From: Leucobacter komagatae
Lineage (GTDB): Bacteria > Actinomycetota > Actinomycetes > Actinomycetales > Microbacteriaceae
Assembly (NCBI RefSeq): GCF_000834055.1
Contig: NZ_JXSQ01000019.1
Coordinates: forward strand, 1 to 62,016
Direction: 5' to 3'
DNA: 62,016 bases
Under the pieces are notes generated by a model. The model had not been told where the DNA came from. It saw only the letters and a program-made list of their open reading frames with translations, and searched no databases. The translations under genes and the position numbers were made by a program. Every line of letters begins with the position of its first letter. The stretch's first letter is position 1. Below, in pieces: positions 54,404 through 62,016 of this stretch.

Positions 54404-55602
54404 GCGGAGGCCTCCGTTTCGACCTGGGTGGGGGTGCCGTGCTCATGGTCGCCGTATCCCGGTTCGTCGAAACGCTCCGGTCGAAATTCCGTCAGCGGCA
54501 TATCTGGATGGAGTCCGGCGAGTGCCTGGCCGAGCAGCTTGCCGGTGCCGACGGAGAGGCCGATGCCGGCGCCCTCGTGGCCGGCCGCGTGCCAGAGCCC
54601 CGGTGCCCGGGGGTCGTGCCCGATGACGGGCAGGTGGTCTGGGCAGAACGGCCGAAAGCCGTGGTAGTGCCTGAGAATGCGGGTGCGCTCGAGAAACGGA
54701 AAAAGCTCGATGGCGTTCGCCGCGATCTGGCGCAGCGCGTCTGTCGACACGGTGCTGTCGAAGCCGATGCGCTCGCGGCTCGAGCCGATGAGAATGGTGC
54801 CGGCGGGCGTACCCTCGACAACGGGCGATGATTGGAGGGATGCGTCGCCCGAGCCCACGTTGTCTATGTACTCGGCGGCATACACCTTGTGGTGCACCAT
54901 CGGGGGGAGTGGCTCTGTGACGAGCACGAAGCCGCGACGCGGGTTCACTGGCACATTGACGCCCGCAAGTGCCGCGATCTCGGGCGCCCATGTTCCCGCG
55001 GCGTTCACTACATGCTCCGCGGAGAATTCACCCTGTGGGGTGCGCACGCCGGTCACGCGATCGCCGTCGCGCAGCAACCCGGTCACCGGCGCGTTCACGA
55101 CGAGGTTTGCGCCCCGATCGCGTGCGAGCCGGAGCAGGTGGGAGGCAGCGAGGATGGGTTGTACCTGACTGTCCTCCGGATAGAACGCGGCACCGAGCGC
55201 CTGGTCGGTGACGTTGGGCTCGAGTGCGCGGAGGGCTGCAACGTCGAGCGGCTCGGCGACGATGCCGTGGGAGCGCTGGGAGGTGGTGACGCGATCGAGC
55301 GAGGCGAGACTTGTTTCATGTGAAGCAACGATGATGCCGCCCTTCGCCTCGAACTCCCAGAGGTGGCCGAACTCGGCGAGCTCACCCTTCCAGACATCGA
55401 GGGAGTAGCGCATGAGTTCAAGCTCGGGTCCGAGCTCCTTGTCGGAGACGAGGATGTTGCCCTCGCACCGAGACGTTGTGCCGCTCGCGGGAAGCCCGCG
55501 CTCGACCACAGTGACCGACAGGCCGTTTAGCGTCGCGAAATAGGCGGTGGCTGCGCCAATGATGCCCGCGCCAATGATGATGACGTCTGTGCGGCCTGTC
55601 AT
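54400..55602 (-). CDS. DAAO-family FAD oxidoreductase, catalytic subunit
   Basis: A 400-aa protein with the N-terminal FAD motif DVIIIGAGIIGAATAYFA, an Arg-Gly-rich TTSRCEGNI loop and the C-terminal block FRPFCPDHLPVIG then HAAGHEGAGIGLSVGTGKL. These are typical of DadA/HcnC/SoxB-type enzymes that oxidise secondary or D-amino acids. Together with the two downstream genes it matches LhpB-type D-hydroxyproline dehydrogenase, giving pyrroline-4-hydroxy-2-carboxylate. It starts 13 nt after the GntR gene. Confidence 0.93.
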   Translation of the reverse strand: MTGRTDVIIIGAGIIGAATAYFATLNGLSVTVVERGLPASGTTSRCEGNILVSDKELGPELELMRYSLDVWKGELAEFGHLWEFEAKGGIIVASHETSLASLDRVTTSQRSHGIVAEPLDVAALRALEPNVTDQALGAAFYPEDSQVQPILAASHLLRLARDRGANLVVNAPVTGLLRDGDRVTGVRTPQGEFSAEHVVNAAGTWAPEIAALAGVNVPVNPRRGFVLVTEPLPPMVHHKVYAAEYIDNVGSGDASLQSSPVVEGTPAGTILIGSSRERIGFDSTVSTDALRQIAANAIELFPFLERTRILRHYHGFRPFCPDHLPVIGHDPRAPGLWHAAGHEGAGIGLSVGTGKLLGQALAGLHPDMPLTEFRPERFDEPGYGDHEHGTPTQVETEASA

Positions 55603-55615
55603 GCTGGGCTTCCTG

Positions 55616-56326
55616 TCATTCGTTGGTGCCTGCTGCCTCGGGGTGTTCGTCGGTGCCGGTTGCCCACACGGTGCGCGCGTGGCCGATGTGCTCGCGCATG
55701 AGCCGTTCGGCGCCTGCGCCGTCGCCCGCGCGCAGCATGCGGATGAGTTCGTGGTGTTCGTGTGCCGACGGGCTCAGTCGCCCCGTTTCGGCGAGTGCCT
55801 TCAGGCCGTAGAGGCGGGTGCGGACGCGCAGCGAGGTGGCGAGTTCGGTGAGCTGCGGGTTGTCGATGTGCGAGAGCACGAAGTGGTGAAACTCGCGGTC
55901 GTAGCGCAGGTACTCCTGCAGATCCTCGGTCTCCGCGGCCACGAGGCAGGCGTCTGCCATGCGTTCAAGCTCTTCGAAGCCCTCCTCGGAGATGCGGCCT
56001 ACAGCGGCCGGCATCGACGGCGGTTCGATGAGCATGCGGATCGCGGCGAGGTCGTCAAGCTCCTTGTCGGTCATCGCCGTGATGCGGAAGCCCTTGTTCT
56101 TGATCGTTTCGACGAGGCCCTCACGCGCAAGATCCATCATCGCCTCGCGCACGGGCGTCGCTGACACACCGAGCGCCTGCCCGAGGGTCGGGGCCGACAC
56201 GAGTGCGCCCTCAGCAATTTCGCCGGTGATGATCGCGGTGCGCAACTGCTCAAGAACAGATTCGCGCAGGTTTAAGGGCCGCTTGAGCGGGGTCAGGCGG
56301 CGTTCGGGCGTTGACTGAGGGGACAT
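55616..56326 (-). CDS. GntR-family (FadR-type) regulator 1
   Basis: A 236-aa protein with an N-terminal winged helix (NLRESVLEQLRTAIITGE, then LGQALGVSATPVREAM) and a C-terminal helical FCD ligand domain with metal-binding candidates DREFHHFVLSHID and HEHHEL. ATG 56326 has GTAGGAG upstream; the frame upstream is rejected. It sits inside the hydroxyproline operon between the ketimine-reductase-like gene and the dehydrogenase, so it probably senses a pathway intermediate. Confidence 0.92.
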   Translation of the reverse strand: MSPQSTPERRLTPLKRPLNLRESVLEQLRTAIITGEIAEGALVSAPTLGQALGVSATPVREAMMDLAREGLVETIKNKGFRITAMTDKELDDLAAIRMLIEPPSMPAAVGRISEEGFEELERMADACLVAAETEDLQEYLRYDREFHHFVLSHIDNPQLTELATSLRVRTRLYGLKALAETGRLSPSAHEHHELIRMLRAGDGAGAERLMREHIGHARTVWATGTDEHPEAAGTNE

Positions 56327-56343
56327 TTGGGCTCCTACGGTGG

Positions 56344-57333
56344 CTATGGGTGCGTGCGCGCCGTGTACACAGCGCTCGCACACACAAGATCCTCCCACGA
56401 CATACCTACGCCGGTATAGAACGCCGGTCTGTCGGATGTGCGGGTGAAATTGCCGAGCACGAGGTCTTGGAGGTTTGCCGGTGGCGCCGACTCCCATGCG
56501 GCATCGTCGTAAGTCGTTGCGAGGTTGCCGTTTTCGCGCCTCGCGGATCCGCGCCCCTCGACGACCACGTCTGCCCGACGCACGAGGGCATCATCAACCT
56601 CGCGCGCGTCGAGTCCGTGGGTTCCCGTCGCCGCGACGATGGCGTTCGCGCCGACGAGGCTTCCATCAAACACGGGGCTGGTCGACGTCGTGGTGAGGAT
56701 GATGATGTCGGCTGCGGAGACCGCCCCATCATGGTCGGCTGGTGCGACGACGGAAACGCCCGCGGTCGCCGCGCGTGCCCCGAGCTCTGCAATCATTGCG
56801 GCGACGCGCTCGGGCCGCCTGCCAATGACCTCGAAGGTGGCGTCTGGGAAGTCGACGAGGGCGGCACGAATGTGCTCGATTGCCTGTGTGCCGGCGCCGA
56901 ACACGAGGATGCGCGGGTCGGTGCCAAGCTCGGCGCCAGCCGGTGCGAGCCGGGCGAGGTGGCGCACCGCGGTGAGGGTAACGGAAGGGGTGCGGATCGC
57001 CGTGAGGCACGACCCCTCCATCACCGCGATTGGCGCGAGCGTGTCGGACGAGTAGAGCAGGTAGAGGCCCTGGATCTTCTCGAGCCCGCGCTCGGGGTTC
57101 TCAGGCGCGATCGTGAGGGCCTTCACTCCGCTGAAGGTGCCGCTCTGGGCGGGCATGAGCAGGAACTCACCGTTCGGTGCGTCGGCGAACAGACGCGGCC
57201 CATCGCTCTCCGGTGAGAGCCCGTCACGGAGGGCGACCTCGAGCGCGTTGATGGCGGTCTCGAAGCTGAGCAGCTCGCGCACTTCGTCGGCCGAGAAGAA
57301 CTCGACGCTCTGCGCCGCGGGGGTGGAGGTCAC
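56344..57333 (-). CDS. ornithine cyclodeaminase/mu-crystallin family protein, probable ketimine reductase
   Basis: A 329-aa protein with the family blocks FLLMPAQSG, GVKALTIAPENP, EGSCLTAIRT and the NAD(P) motif ILVFGAGTQAIEH (GxGxxxxxH). In hydroxyproline clusters this family is the pyrroline-2-carboxylate/ketimine reductase (LhpD/LhpI type), often serving the trans-3-hydroxyproline branch. It starts at GTG 57333 overlapping the epimerase stop. The true substrate cannot be told from sequence. Confidence 0.9.
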   Translation of the reverse strand: MTSTPAAQSVEFFSADEVRELLSFETAINALEVALRDGLSPESDGPRLFADAPNGEFLLMPAQSGTFSGVKALTIAPENPERGLEKIQGLYLLYSSDTLAPIAVMEGSCLTAIRTPSVTLTAVRHLARLAPAGAELGTDPRILVFGAGTQAIEHIRAALVDFPDATFEVIGRRPERVAAMIAELGARAATAGVSVVAPADHDGAVSAADIIILTTTSTSPVFDGSLVGANAIVAATGTHGLDAREVDDALVRRADVVVEGRGSARRENGNLATTYDDAAWESAPPANLQDLVLGNFTRTSDRPAFYTGVGMSWEDLVCASAVYTARTHP

Positions 57334-58337
57334 AGCAGGAATCCCTTCGGGAACGGGTCGCTCGGGTCGAGCATGTACTGCGCGGTACCAGTGATCCACG
57401 CGCGGCCGGTGATTTTCGGTATGACCGCGGGGCGGCCGGCGACGATCGTCTCTTCGACGAGGCGACCGACGAAGCGTGAGCCGATGTACGACTCGTTGAT
57501 GAAATCCTTGTGGAGCGGCAGCTCGCCGCGGGCGTGCAGCTGCGCCATGCGCGCGCTCGTGCCGGTGCCGCAGGGGGAGCGGTCGAACCAGCCGGGGTAG
57601 ATCGCCATTGCGTGGCGGGAGCGTTCAGCGGTGGATCCGGGGGCCTGCAGATACACGTGGTGGCAGTCGCGAATGTCGGGCCGCTCGGGGTGCACGGGTG
57701 CGTCGGCGTCGTTGATCGCATCCATGATGGCGAGGCCGGCCTTGAGCAGCTCGTCTTTGTTTGAGCGGTCTTCGCGAAACTCAATGCCGAGCGACTCGAG
57801 CTCGACGATGGCGTAGAAATTGCCGCCGAAGGCGAGGTCGTAGGTGACGGTGCCGAGGCCGGGCACGTCGACGGTAGCGCCGAGCCGCTCGGAGTACGAG
57901 GGCACGTTCGTGATCGTCACGCTGTCGGCCTGGCCGTCGTTCACGGCGACCTCGGCGATGACGAGGCCAGCTGGGGTGTCGAGGCGGATCGTGGTGACGG
58001 GCTCGGTGACCTCGACCATGCCTGTCTCGACGAGCACGGTCGCGACGCCGATGGTGCCGTGGCCACACATGGGGAGGCAGCCGGAGACCTCGATGTAGAG
58101 GACACCCCAATCGCAGTCGGGGCGGGTAGCCGGCTGTAGGATCGCGCCGCTCATTGAGGCGTGGCCGCGCGGCTCGAACATGAGGAGTTCTCTGAGTTCG
58201 TCGTTGTGCTCCATGAACCAGGTGCGGCGCTCGGCCATCGTGTCGCCTGGGATCGTGCCGACGCCTCCCGTGATGACGCGGGTGGGCATGCCCTCGGTGT
58301 GCGAATCAACGGCGTGGAAGACGCGGGATGTGCGCAT
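57330..58337 (-). CDS. 4-hydroxyproline 2-epimerase (proline racemase family)
   Basis: A 335-aa protein. It starts MRTSRVFHAVDSHTEGMPTR, the family opening. Both catalytic cysteines are present, in MCGHGTIG (about 91) and SPCGTGTSA (about 254). The Cys/Cys pair indicates a racemase or epimerase rather than trans-3-hydroxyproline dehydratase (Cys/Thr). Context with D-hydroxyproline dehydrogenase and a DapA-type deaminase makes L-Hyp to D-Hyp epimerisation the likely reaction (LhpA type). Confidence 0.94.
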   Translation of the reverse strand: MRTSRVFHAVDSHTEGMPTRVITGGVGTIPGDTMAERRTWFMEHNDELRELLMFEPRGHASMSGAILQPATRPDCDWGVLYIEVSGCLPMCGHGTIGVATVLVETGMVEVTEPVTTIRLDTPAGLVIAEVAVNDGQADSVTITNVPSYSERLGATVDVPGLGTVTYDLAFGGNFYAIVELESLGIEFREDRSNKDELLKAGLAIMDAINDADAPVHPERPDIRDCHHVYLQAPGSTAERSRHAMAIYPGWFDRSPCGTGTSARMAQLHARGELPLHKDFINESYIGSRFVGRLVEETIVAGRPAVIPKITGRAWITGTAQYMLDPSDPFPKGFLL

Positions 58338-58416
58338 CGGCGGCCTTTCTGGAGAGAACTCTGAACGGATGGGGTGTTCGGGGCCCGGAAGTGAGGGGCG
58401 GATCCCCGAGACGGGA

Positions 58417-58450
58417 GTGGACCGTGCGGCCCGAAAGTCGCACGATCCAC
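58417..58450 (-). terminator. hairpin between the DapA-family gene and the epimerase gene
   Basis: GTGGACCGTGCG (58417-58428) pairs with CGCACGATCCAC (58439-58450) with one mismatch and a 10-nt loop. There is no T-run on either strand. It may attenuate transcription from the DapA-family gene into the epimerase gene or protect the message. Confidence 0.5.
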
Positions 58451-58469
58451 CCCGCTGGTACTGCGAACT

Positions 58470-59375
58470 CTACTTGCCGTAGCCCTTTTCGGCGGCCTCT
58501 CGGGTATCGGCGATGATCTTGTCTGCGATCTCCTTTGCGAGGGGCAGGCGCGGCGGGCGGCTCGGGCCACCGTACAGGCCGAGCACGTCCATCGAGAGCT
58601 TGATCGATTCGACGAACTCGGTCTTAGTGTCCCAGCGGAGCAGCTTGTGCAGGTCGCGGTAGATGACCTTTGCGCGCTCGAGATCGGCAACGTTGCCCGA
58701 AGTCGAGAGCTTGAACAGCTCGACGGTCGCCTGCGGGATCGCGTTCGGGTAGCCGGCAACCCAGCCGACTGCGCCGGCGATGCCGACCTCGAGCACTGAA
58801 TCGTCGGTGCCGATGAGGATGTCCATCGTCGGAGCGAGCTCCTGGATTTCGTAGATGCGGCGCGGGTCGCCGGTGAACTCCTTGACGCCGACCATGTGGC
58901 CTGCCTCGTGGATCTCAGCGATGAGCGACGGGATCAGGTCAACCTTCGTGTCGAGCGGGTTGTTGTAGCCAACGATCGGCAGCCCTGCCTTGGCGACGGT
59001 CGCGTAGTGGTGCTTGACCTGCTCGTGGTTTGCGCGGAACGTGTTCGGCGGGAGCTGCATGACGCAGTCTGCGCCTGCCTCGGCCGCCTGCTCTGCCCAG
59101 CGGAGCGACTCCATTGCGCCGTACGCGCCGGTGCCGGCCATGACCGTGAATCCCTTGGGTGCTGCGTCGACAGCAACCTCTATGACCTTCGCGCGCTCTG
59201 CCTCGGTGAGATTCTGGTACTCGCCAAGTGAGCCGTTCGGGGCGATCCCGTCGCAGCCGTTGTCGGCAAGAAACTGGACGTGCTCTGCGAACTTGTCGTA
59301 GTCGACGGAGAGATCGTCTTTGAACTGCAGTGCCGACGCGACGATAACGCCGTGCCAGGGCTTCTTCTCAGCCAT
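58470..59375 (-). CDS. DapA-family lyase, probable pyrroline-4-hydroxy-2-carboxylate deaminase
   Basis: A 301-aa TIM-barrel Schiff-base enzyme. The reactive Lys is in GVKEFTGD, the Tyr in GYNNP, and the phosphate-like loop reads NGSLGEY instead of the NGTTGE of dihydrodipicolinate synthase, so it is not a lysine-pathway enzyme. In hydroxyproline clusters this family (LhpC) deaminates Pyr4H2C to alpha-ketoglutarate semialdehyde. ATG 59375 has AAGGA upstream; the longer frame is rejected. Confidence 0.92.
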   Translation of the reverse strand: MAEKKPWHGVIVASALQFKDDLSVDYDKFAEHVQFLADNGCDGIAPNGSLGEYQNLTEAERAKVIEVAVDAAPKGFTVMAGTGAYGAMESLRWAEQAAEAGADCVMQLPPNTFRANHEQVKHHYATVAKAGLPIVGYNNPLDTKVDLIPSLIAEIHEAGHMVGVKEFTGDPRRIYEIQELAPTMDILIGTDDSVLEVGIAGAVGWVAGYPNAIPQATVELFKLSTSGNVADLERAKVIYRDLHKLLRWDTKTEFVESIKLSMDVLGLYGGPSRPPRLPLAKEIADKIIADTREAAEKGYGK

Positions 59376-59508
59376 TGAGAGATTCCTTTCGGGAGGGGGA
59401 GTATCTGGGCCATTCGTAATGTGTGACATTGCACAGAGTACCCCGGGAGGGTGGCGCAGCGCAAGACGGGGCTATGGCCGCCGGGCTGCCGGCCCGCTGC
59501 CTCCCCGC

Positions 59509-60192
59509 CTACCGCACGAGGGGAGCGGCGCCGAGGTCGGGCGAGCTCCACCCGCTCCAGCGCAAATAGCGCAGGTGGTCGTGCATCAGCGCCTCGACGG
59601 CCGGGGCGTCGCCCGCGAGCAGCGCGTCGAGAATATCCCGGTGCTCCTGCGCCGTCGCGACGAGCTCACCGCGCACGGCGAGCTCGTAAATGCCGTACTG
59701 CCGCGTCTGGTCGCGCAGCGTGCCGACGATGTCGGTGAGCCGGGGGTTGTCGAGCAGCCGAAGCAGCCCGAGGTGAAACTCGTGATCGGCAGCGAAGAAC
59801 GCGATGAGGTCGCCGGCCTCGGCGGCGACGAAGAACTTCTCGACGATCGCCGCGAAGTCGTCGGCCCGCGCCCGCACCCGCGGCGAGCCAGCAAGCCGCG
59901 CCATTGAGGGCACCTCGAGCATCGTGCGCAGGTCTGCGATGTTCTCGCGATCGGCGTCGCTGAGCGCGACGACCCTGAAGCCCTGCTTGCGCACGGGCTC
60001 CATGATGCCCTCGTTCACGAGGGTGAGCATCGCCTCGCGCACGGGGCCGTGCGACACCCCGAACTGGGTCGCGATCGCGGTCGCCGAGTAGATGAGGCCC
60101 GGCTTCAGCTCGCCCGCGATGAGGAGCGTGCGCAGCTCCGCGAGCGCCTGCTCGCGGAGCGTCATGGAGTGGACCCGCCGTTGTTCGATCAC
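59509..60192 (-). CDS. GntR-family (FadR-type) regulator 2
   Basis: A 227-aa protein with a winged helix (LREQALAELRTLLIAGE, then IATQFGVSHGPVREAM) and an FCD domain with DHEFHLGLLRLLDN and QEHRDIL. GTG 60192 is set by a GGGGAGG ribosome-binding site 6 nt before it; the longer frame upstream crosses the repeat region and is rejected. It is similar in layout to regulator 1 but clearly a different sequence. It heads the catabolic genes, with 133 nt before the DapA-family start in which an operator could lie. Confidence 0.92.
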   Translation of the reverse strand: MIEQRRVHSMTLREQALAELRTLLIAGELKPGLIYSATAIATQFGVSHGPVREAMLTLVNEGIMEPVRKQGFRVVALSDADRENIADLRTMLEVPSMARLAGSPRVRARADDFAAIVEKFFVAAEAGDLIAFFAADHEFHLGLLRLLDNPRLTDIVGTLRDQTRQYGIYELAVRGELVATAQEHRDILDALLAGDAPAVEALMHDHLRYLRWSGWSSPDLGAAPLVR

Positions 60193-60310
60193 CGGGATCC
60201 TCCCCTCGCAGCTACGTGTTTGGAGAAACTCTATCTCGCGCGCCCCGGCTACCCGCTGAGCGCTGCCGCGCCGCCGCGCTGCCGCTCTGCGTCCCCCAGT
60301 GCCGCGCGCT

Positions 60311-60440
60311 ACATATGACAGTTGTTGTCGCCATAGCTGCGGCGAAGCGACAACAACTGCCATATGTGGCCCGATGCGTGCCTAGATAGGTTGGCGCGGG
60401 GTGGGGTTGCTTCCTGGCTAGCCGAACCCGTGCCGGGGTC
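60311..60440. repeat. 130-bp palindromic repeat, copy A
   Basis: A 20-bp stem (60312-60331 with 60347-60366, one A/C mismatch) around a 15-nt loop is followed by 74 nt of further shared sequence ending GGCTAGCCGAACCCG-like. It aligns without gaps to copy B at 61357-61486 with about 20 differences by my count. It lies just 3' of the membrane-protein stop codon. Confidence 0.9.
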
Positions 60441-60460
60441 TGGGCGCTTTCGAGGCCCTT

Positions 60461-61297
60461 TCAACGGGTCTCCTGTGCCTCGCTGAAGTGGCTGATCGCC
60501 GCCGCGGGGTCGACGAGTCGCTCGCGCGCCCGGGGGTTGTCGCGGTAGTAGCGAATGAACGCGGCGACGGCGTTCGGGTCGGAGCCGAGCTCCGTCGCTT
60601 CGGCCAACAGCACGTCGCCGCTTGTGAGTTCGATCGCAAGGCAAGGCACGGCACGTGCTTTGGGAGTGGTGGCCACAACGGCAACTTGCATGCGAGCGTC
60701 AGCGATGTGGTGCCAGTTCACATCGACGGTCGTGAGCAACTGGGCAACGGTAACCCCGCCGGGAGCGACGGTGGCGCCGCGTCGCCCGAGTGCAGCTCGG
60801 CGCGTGCCCCGCCACATCATGACGGTCTGTATGAGAAACAGCAGGGCAAAGACCCACGCAGAACGCGGAATGACTGCGAAAGCCGCCCTGCCGTGGCTGA
60901 CGAACCCGCTGGCTACCGTGTACGCGACAAACCCGGCTCCCGCAGCCATGATGAGCGTGAGGCTGAGACCCAGCGTGAGTGCAATGGCGGGAGACCTTGC
61001 GAATCGGGTCTGGCCGGGTGAATCAATGTAGCTCACGACACCGGGTGGGGCGACCCACCTCGATTGGAAACACAGCGAGATAGCGACACAAGTCAACGTG
61101 AGGGCAAAGACGAGAAATGTGCCGACCATGAACCTGGAGAAGTGCGCATAGCGCGGCACACACACGAATGCGGCGCTCGCCGCAAAGAGGGTCGCGGCGA
61201 GAACGTAACCTTGGGCCTTGAACTTCGTGGCGCGCTGCCCCCAGTCAGCGGTTGGGGGCAGCGCAGCAGCGCTCACGGCCACTCGAACGGCTCTCAC
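60461..61297 (-). CDS. four-helix membrane protein with cytoplasmic C-terminal domain
   Basis: A 278-aa protein with hydrophobic segments at about 30-48, 57-80, 105-130 and 142-160, then a hydrophilic C-terminal domain of about 110 aa (VTVAQLLTTVDVNWHHIADARM, AFIRYYRDNPRARERL). No family recognised. GTG 61297 is a guess; TTG 61300 and inner GTG codons are possible. It is bordered on both sides by copies of the 130-bp palindromic repeat and interrupts two proline-racemase-linked regions. Confidence 0.7.
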   Translation of the reverse strand: MRAVRVAVSAAALPPTADWGQRATKFKAQGYVLAATLFAASAAFVCVPRYAHFSRFMVGTFLVFALTLTCVAISLCFQSRWVAPPGVVSYIDSPGQTRFARSPAIALTLGLSLTLIMAAGAGFVAYTVASGFVSHGRAAFAVIPRSAWVFALLFLIQTVMMWRGTRRAALGRRGATVAPGGVTVAQLLTTVDVNWHHIADARMQVAVVATTPKARAVPCLAIELTSGDVLLAEATELGSDPNAVAAFIRYYRDNPRARERLVDPAAAISHFSEAQETR

Positions 61298-61356
61298 CAA
61301 GACCTCGCCCTCACCCCCTCATCTGTTTCCCTGCGATACCCCCAGCCCCGAGCAAT

Positions 61357-61486
61357 ACATATGGCAGTTGTTGTCGCCACGGCTGCGGCGAAGCGACAAC
61401 AACTGCCATATGCGACCCGGTGCGTGTCTGCATAGTTTGTCGCGGGTTCGGTTCGCTCCCAGGCTAGCCGAACCCGCGCCGGGGCG
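61357..61486. repeat. 130-bp palindromic repeat, copy B
   Basis: A perfect 20-bp stem (61358-61377 with 61393-61412), a 15-nt loop CACGGCTGCGGCGAA, and a 74-nt shared flank. Same orientation as copy A. It lies 4 nt after the stop codon of the second racemase-family gene, so each copy sits just downstream of a minus-strand gene. Confidence 0.92.
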
Positions 61487-61489
61487 GGC

Positions 61490-62016
61490 TTAGCGCAGCG
61501 TGAACCCGGTGCCGAGCGCGTCGGCCGGGTCGAGCATGAAGCGGTGCTCGCCGGTCTGGTACGCGGTGCCGGTGACGAGCGGAATCACGGTCTGGGTGCC
61601 GTCGGGGCGCGCGGCGCCCGGCTCCCAGCGCGCGGCGAACTCGGTGTCGACGATCGATCGGTGCTCGAGCGTCTCGGTGGAGCCGAGGTCGCCGCTATCG
61701 GCGAGCAGCGCGACGCGGGCGCCGGTGCCCGAGCCGCAGGGGGAGCGATCCACCTCGCCGTCGGCGAACACGGTGATGTTGCGCTGCGCCGGGCCGCCGT
61801 CGTGCCTGCCGAGATCGTCCCAGAGAATCGTGCCGTACACGCCCGAGAGCCGCGGGTCGTCGGCGAACTGCGCCTCGGGCGACTCGTTGAGCGCCCACTT
61901 GATCTCGCGGCCGAGCGCAATGAGGTCGGTGTACTGCTCCGGCTCGACGGCCAGGCCGAGGTGTGCCGCGCGCACCGAGGCGTAGATCGCCCCCGAGTAG
62001 CTGAGGTCGACAACGA
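61490..62016 (-). CDS. proline racemase family protein, partial (N-terminus beyond window)
   Basis: The last 175 residues of a racemase-family protein; the reading frame runs off the right edge. It has the catalytic-Cys loop SPCGSGTGARVALL and the usual C-terminal ITGTAY-type segment (VTGTAYQTGEHRFMLDP). The first catalytic site lies outside. The second-site Cys argues against a Cys/Thr-type trans-3-hydroxyproline dehydratase. It is clearly different from the epimerase at 57330. A longer insertion (VFADGEVDRSPCG region preceded by LGRHDGGPAQRN) is typical of the proline racemase-like branch. Confidence 0.9.
   Translation of the reverse strand, partial: VVDLSYSGAIYASVRAAHLGLAVEPEQYTDLIALGREIKWALNESPEAQFADDPRLSGVYGTILWDDLGRHDGGPAQRNITVFADGEVDRSPCGSGTGARVALLADSGDLGSTETLEHRSIVDTEFAARWEPGAARPDGTQTVIPLVTGTAYQTGEHRFMLDPADALGTGFTLR

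Noticed and set aside
60311..61486. The two palindromes as insertion-sequence ends of a transposon
   Set aside because: The copies are direct, not inverted, the gene between them is not a transposase, and no target-site duplication is visible; a repeat element fits better.

Overview
The window looks like a chromosomal segment of a high-GC Gram-positive actinobacterium, most likely Microbacteriaceae and perhaps Leucobacter. That placement is inference. It rests on the GC-rich codon use, the actinobacterial insertion helix in the 23S rRNA (about 650-760), an ESX-type secretion locus without an eccE-like gene, and the mycosin, FHA and kinase content. Nearly all genes are packed with 4-nt start/stop overlaps and little intergenic space.

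Layout. (1) 1-3.9 kb: the 3' part of an rrn operon (23S, 5S, terminator), then rplK-rplA with their own terminator. (2) 4.06-17.9 kb: a kinase/adhesin-like operon of a membrane Ser/Thr kinase, a 2105-aa surface protein (propeller-like, Ig-like and FN3-like parts), a MoxR ATPase, a DUF58 protein, a transglutaminase-like membrane protein whose catalytic Cys is replaced, a PP2C phosphatase and a small tail-anchored protein with repeated acidic-TVVV motifs. (3) 17.9-44.9 kb: a large type VII (ESX-like) secretion locus. mycP-eccB-eccD run on the minus strand. On the plus strand are two WXG100 genes, a set of helical substrate-like proteins (one with 14 perfect DGEDT repeats and a Cys-rich tail), a second EccD-like protein, an RDD-FHA protein, a helical protein fused to an alpha/beta hydrolase followed by tandem lipoproteins, a YbaB-like protein, another WXG100, three paralogous membrane-anchored subtilases, a Gly-rich WXG-type protein, a three-ATPase EccC and an FHA protein. 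(4) 45.2-50.1 kb: a complete branched-chain amino-acid-type ABC transporter (binding protein, two permeases, two ATPases). (5) 50.1-52.5 kb: small genes of uncertain role (ClbS/DfsB-like, MmpS-like). (6) 52.5-62.0 kb: a minus-strand hydroxyproline catabolic cluster (three-subunit FAD/2Fe-2S dehydrogenase, ketimine-reductase-like protein, hydroxyproline 2-epimerase, DapA-family deaminase, two GntR regulators). It ends with a membrane protein bordered by two copies of a 130-bp palindromic repeat and a second proline-racemase-family gene cut by the window edge.

How the parts fit. Regions 2 and 3 probably form one functional unit: kinase, phosphatase, two FHA proteins and candidate phospho-Thr motifs around an ESX translocase. 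The most interesting sub-cassette is 28.8-32.5 kb. A helical, substrate-like protein carries a C-terminal serine-hydrolase domain and is translationally coupled to two paralogous lipoproteins plus the wreck of a third. This resembles the TslA lipase / TilA lipoprotein toxin-immunity arrangement of staphylococcal type VII secretion. The hydroxyproline cluster matches the known route L-Hyp to D-Hyp to pyrroline-4-hydroxy-2-carboxylate to alpha-ketoglutarate semialdehyde. The semialdehyde dehydrogenase is not in the window.
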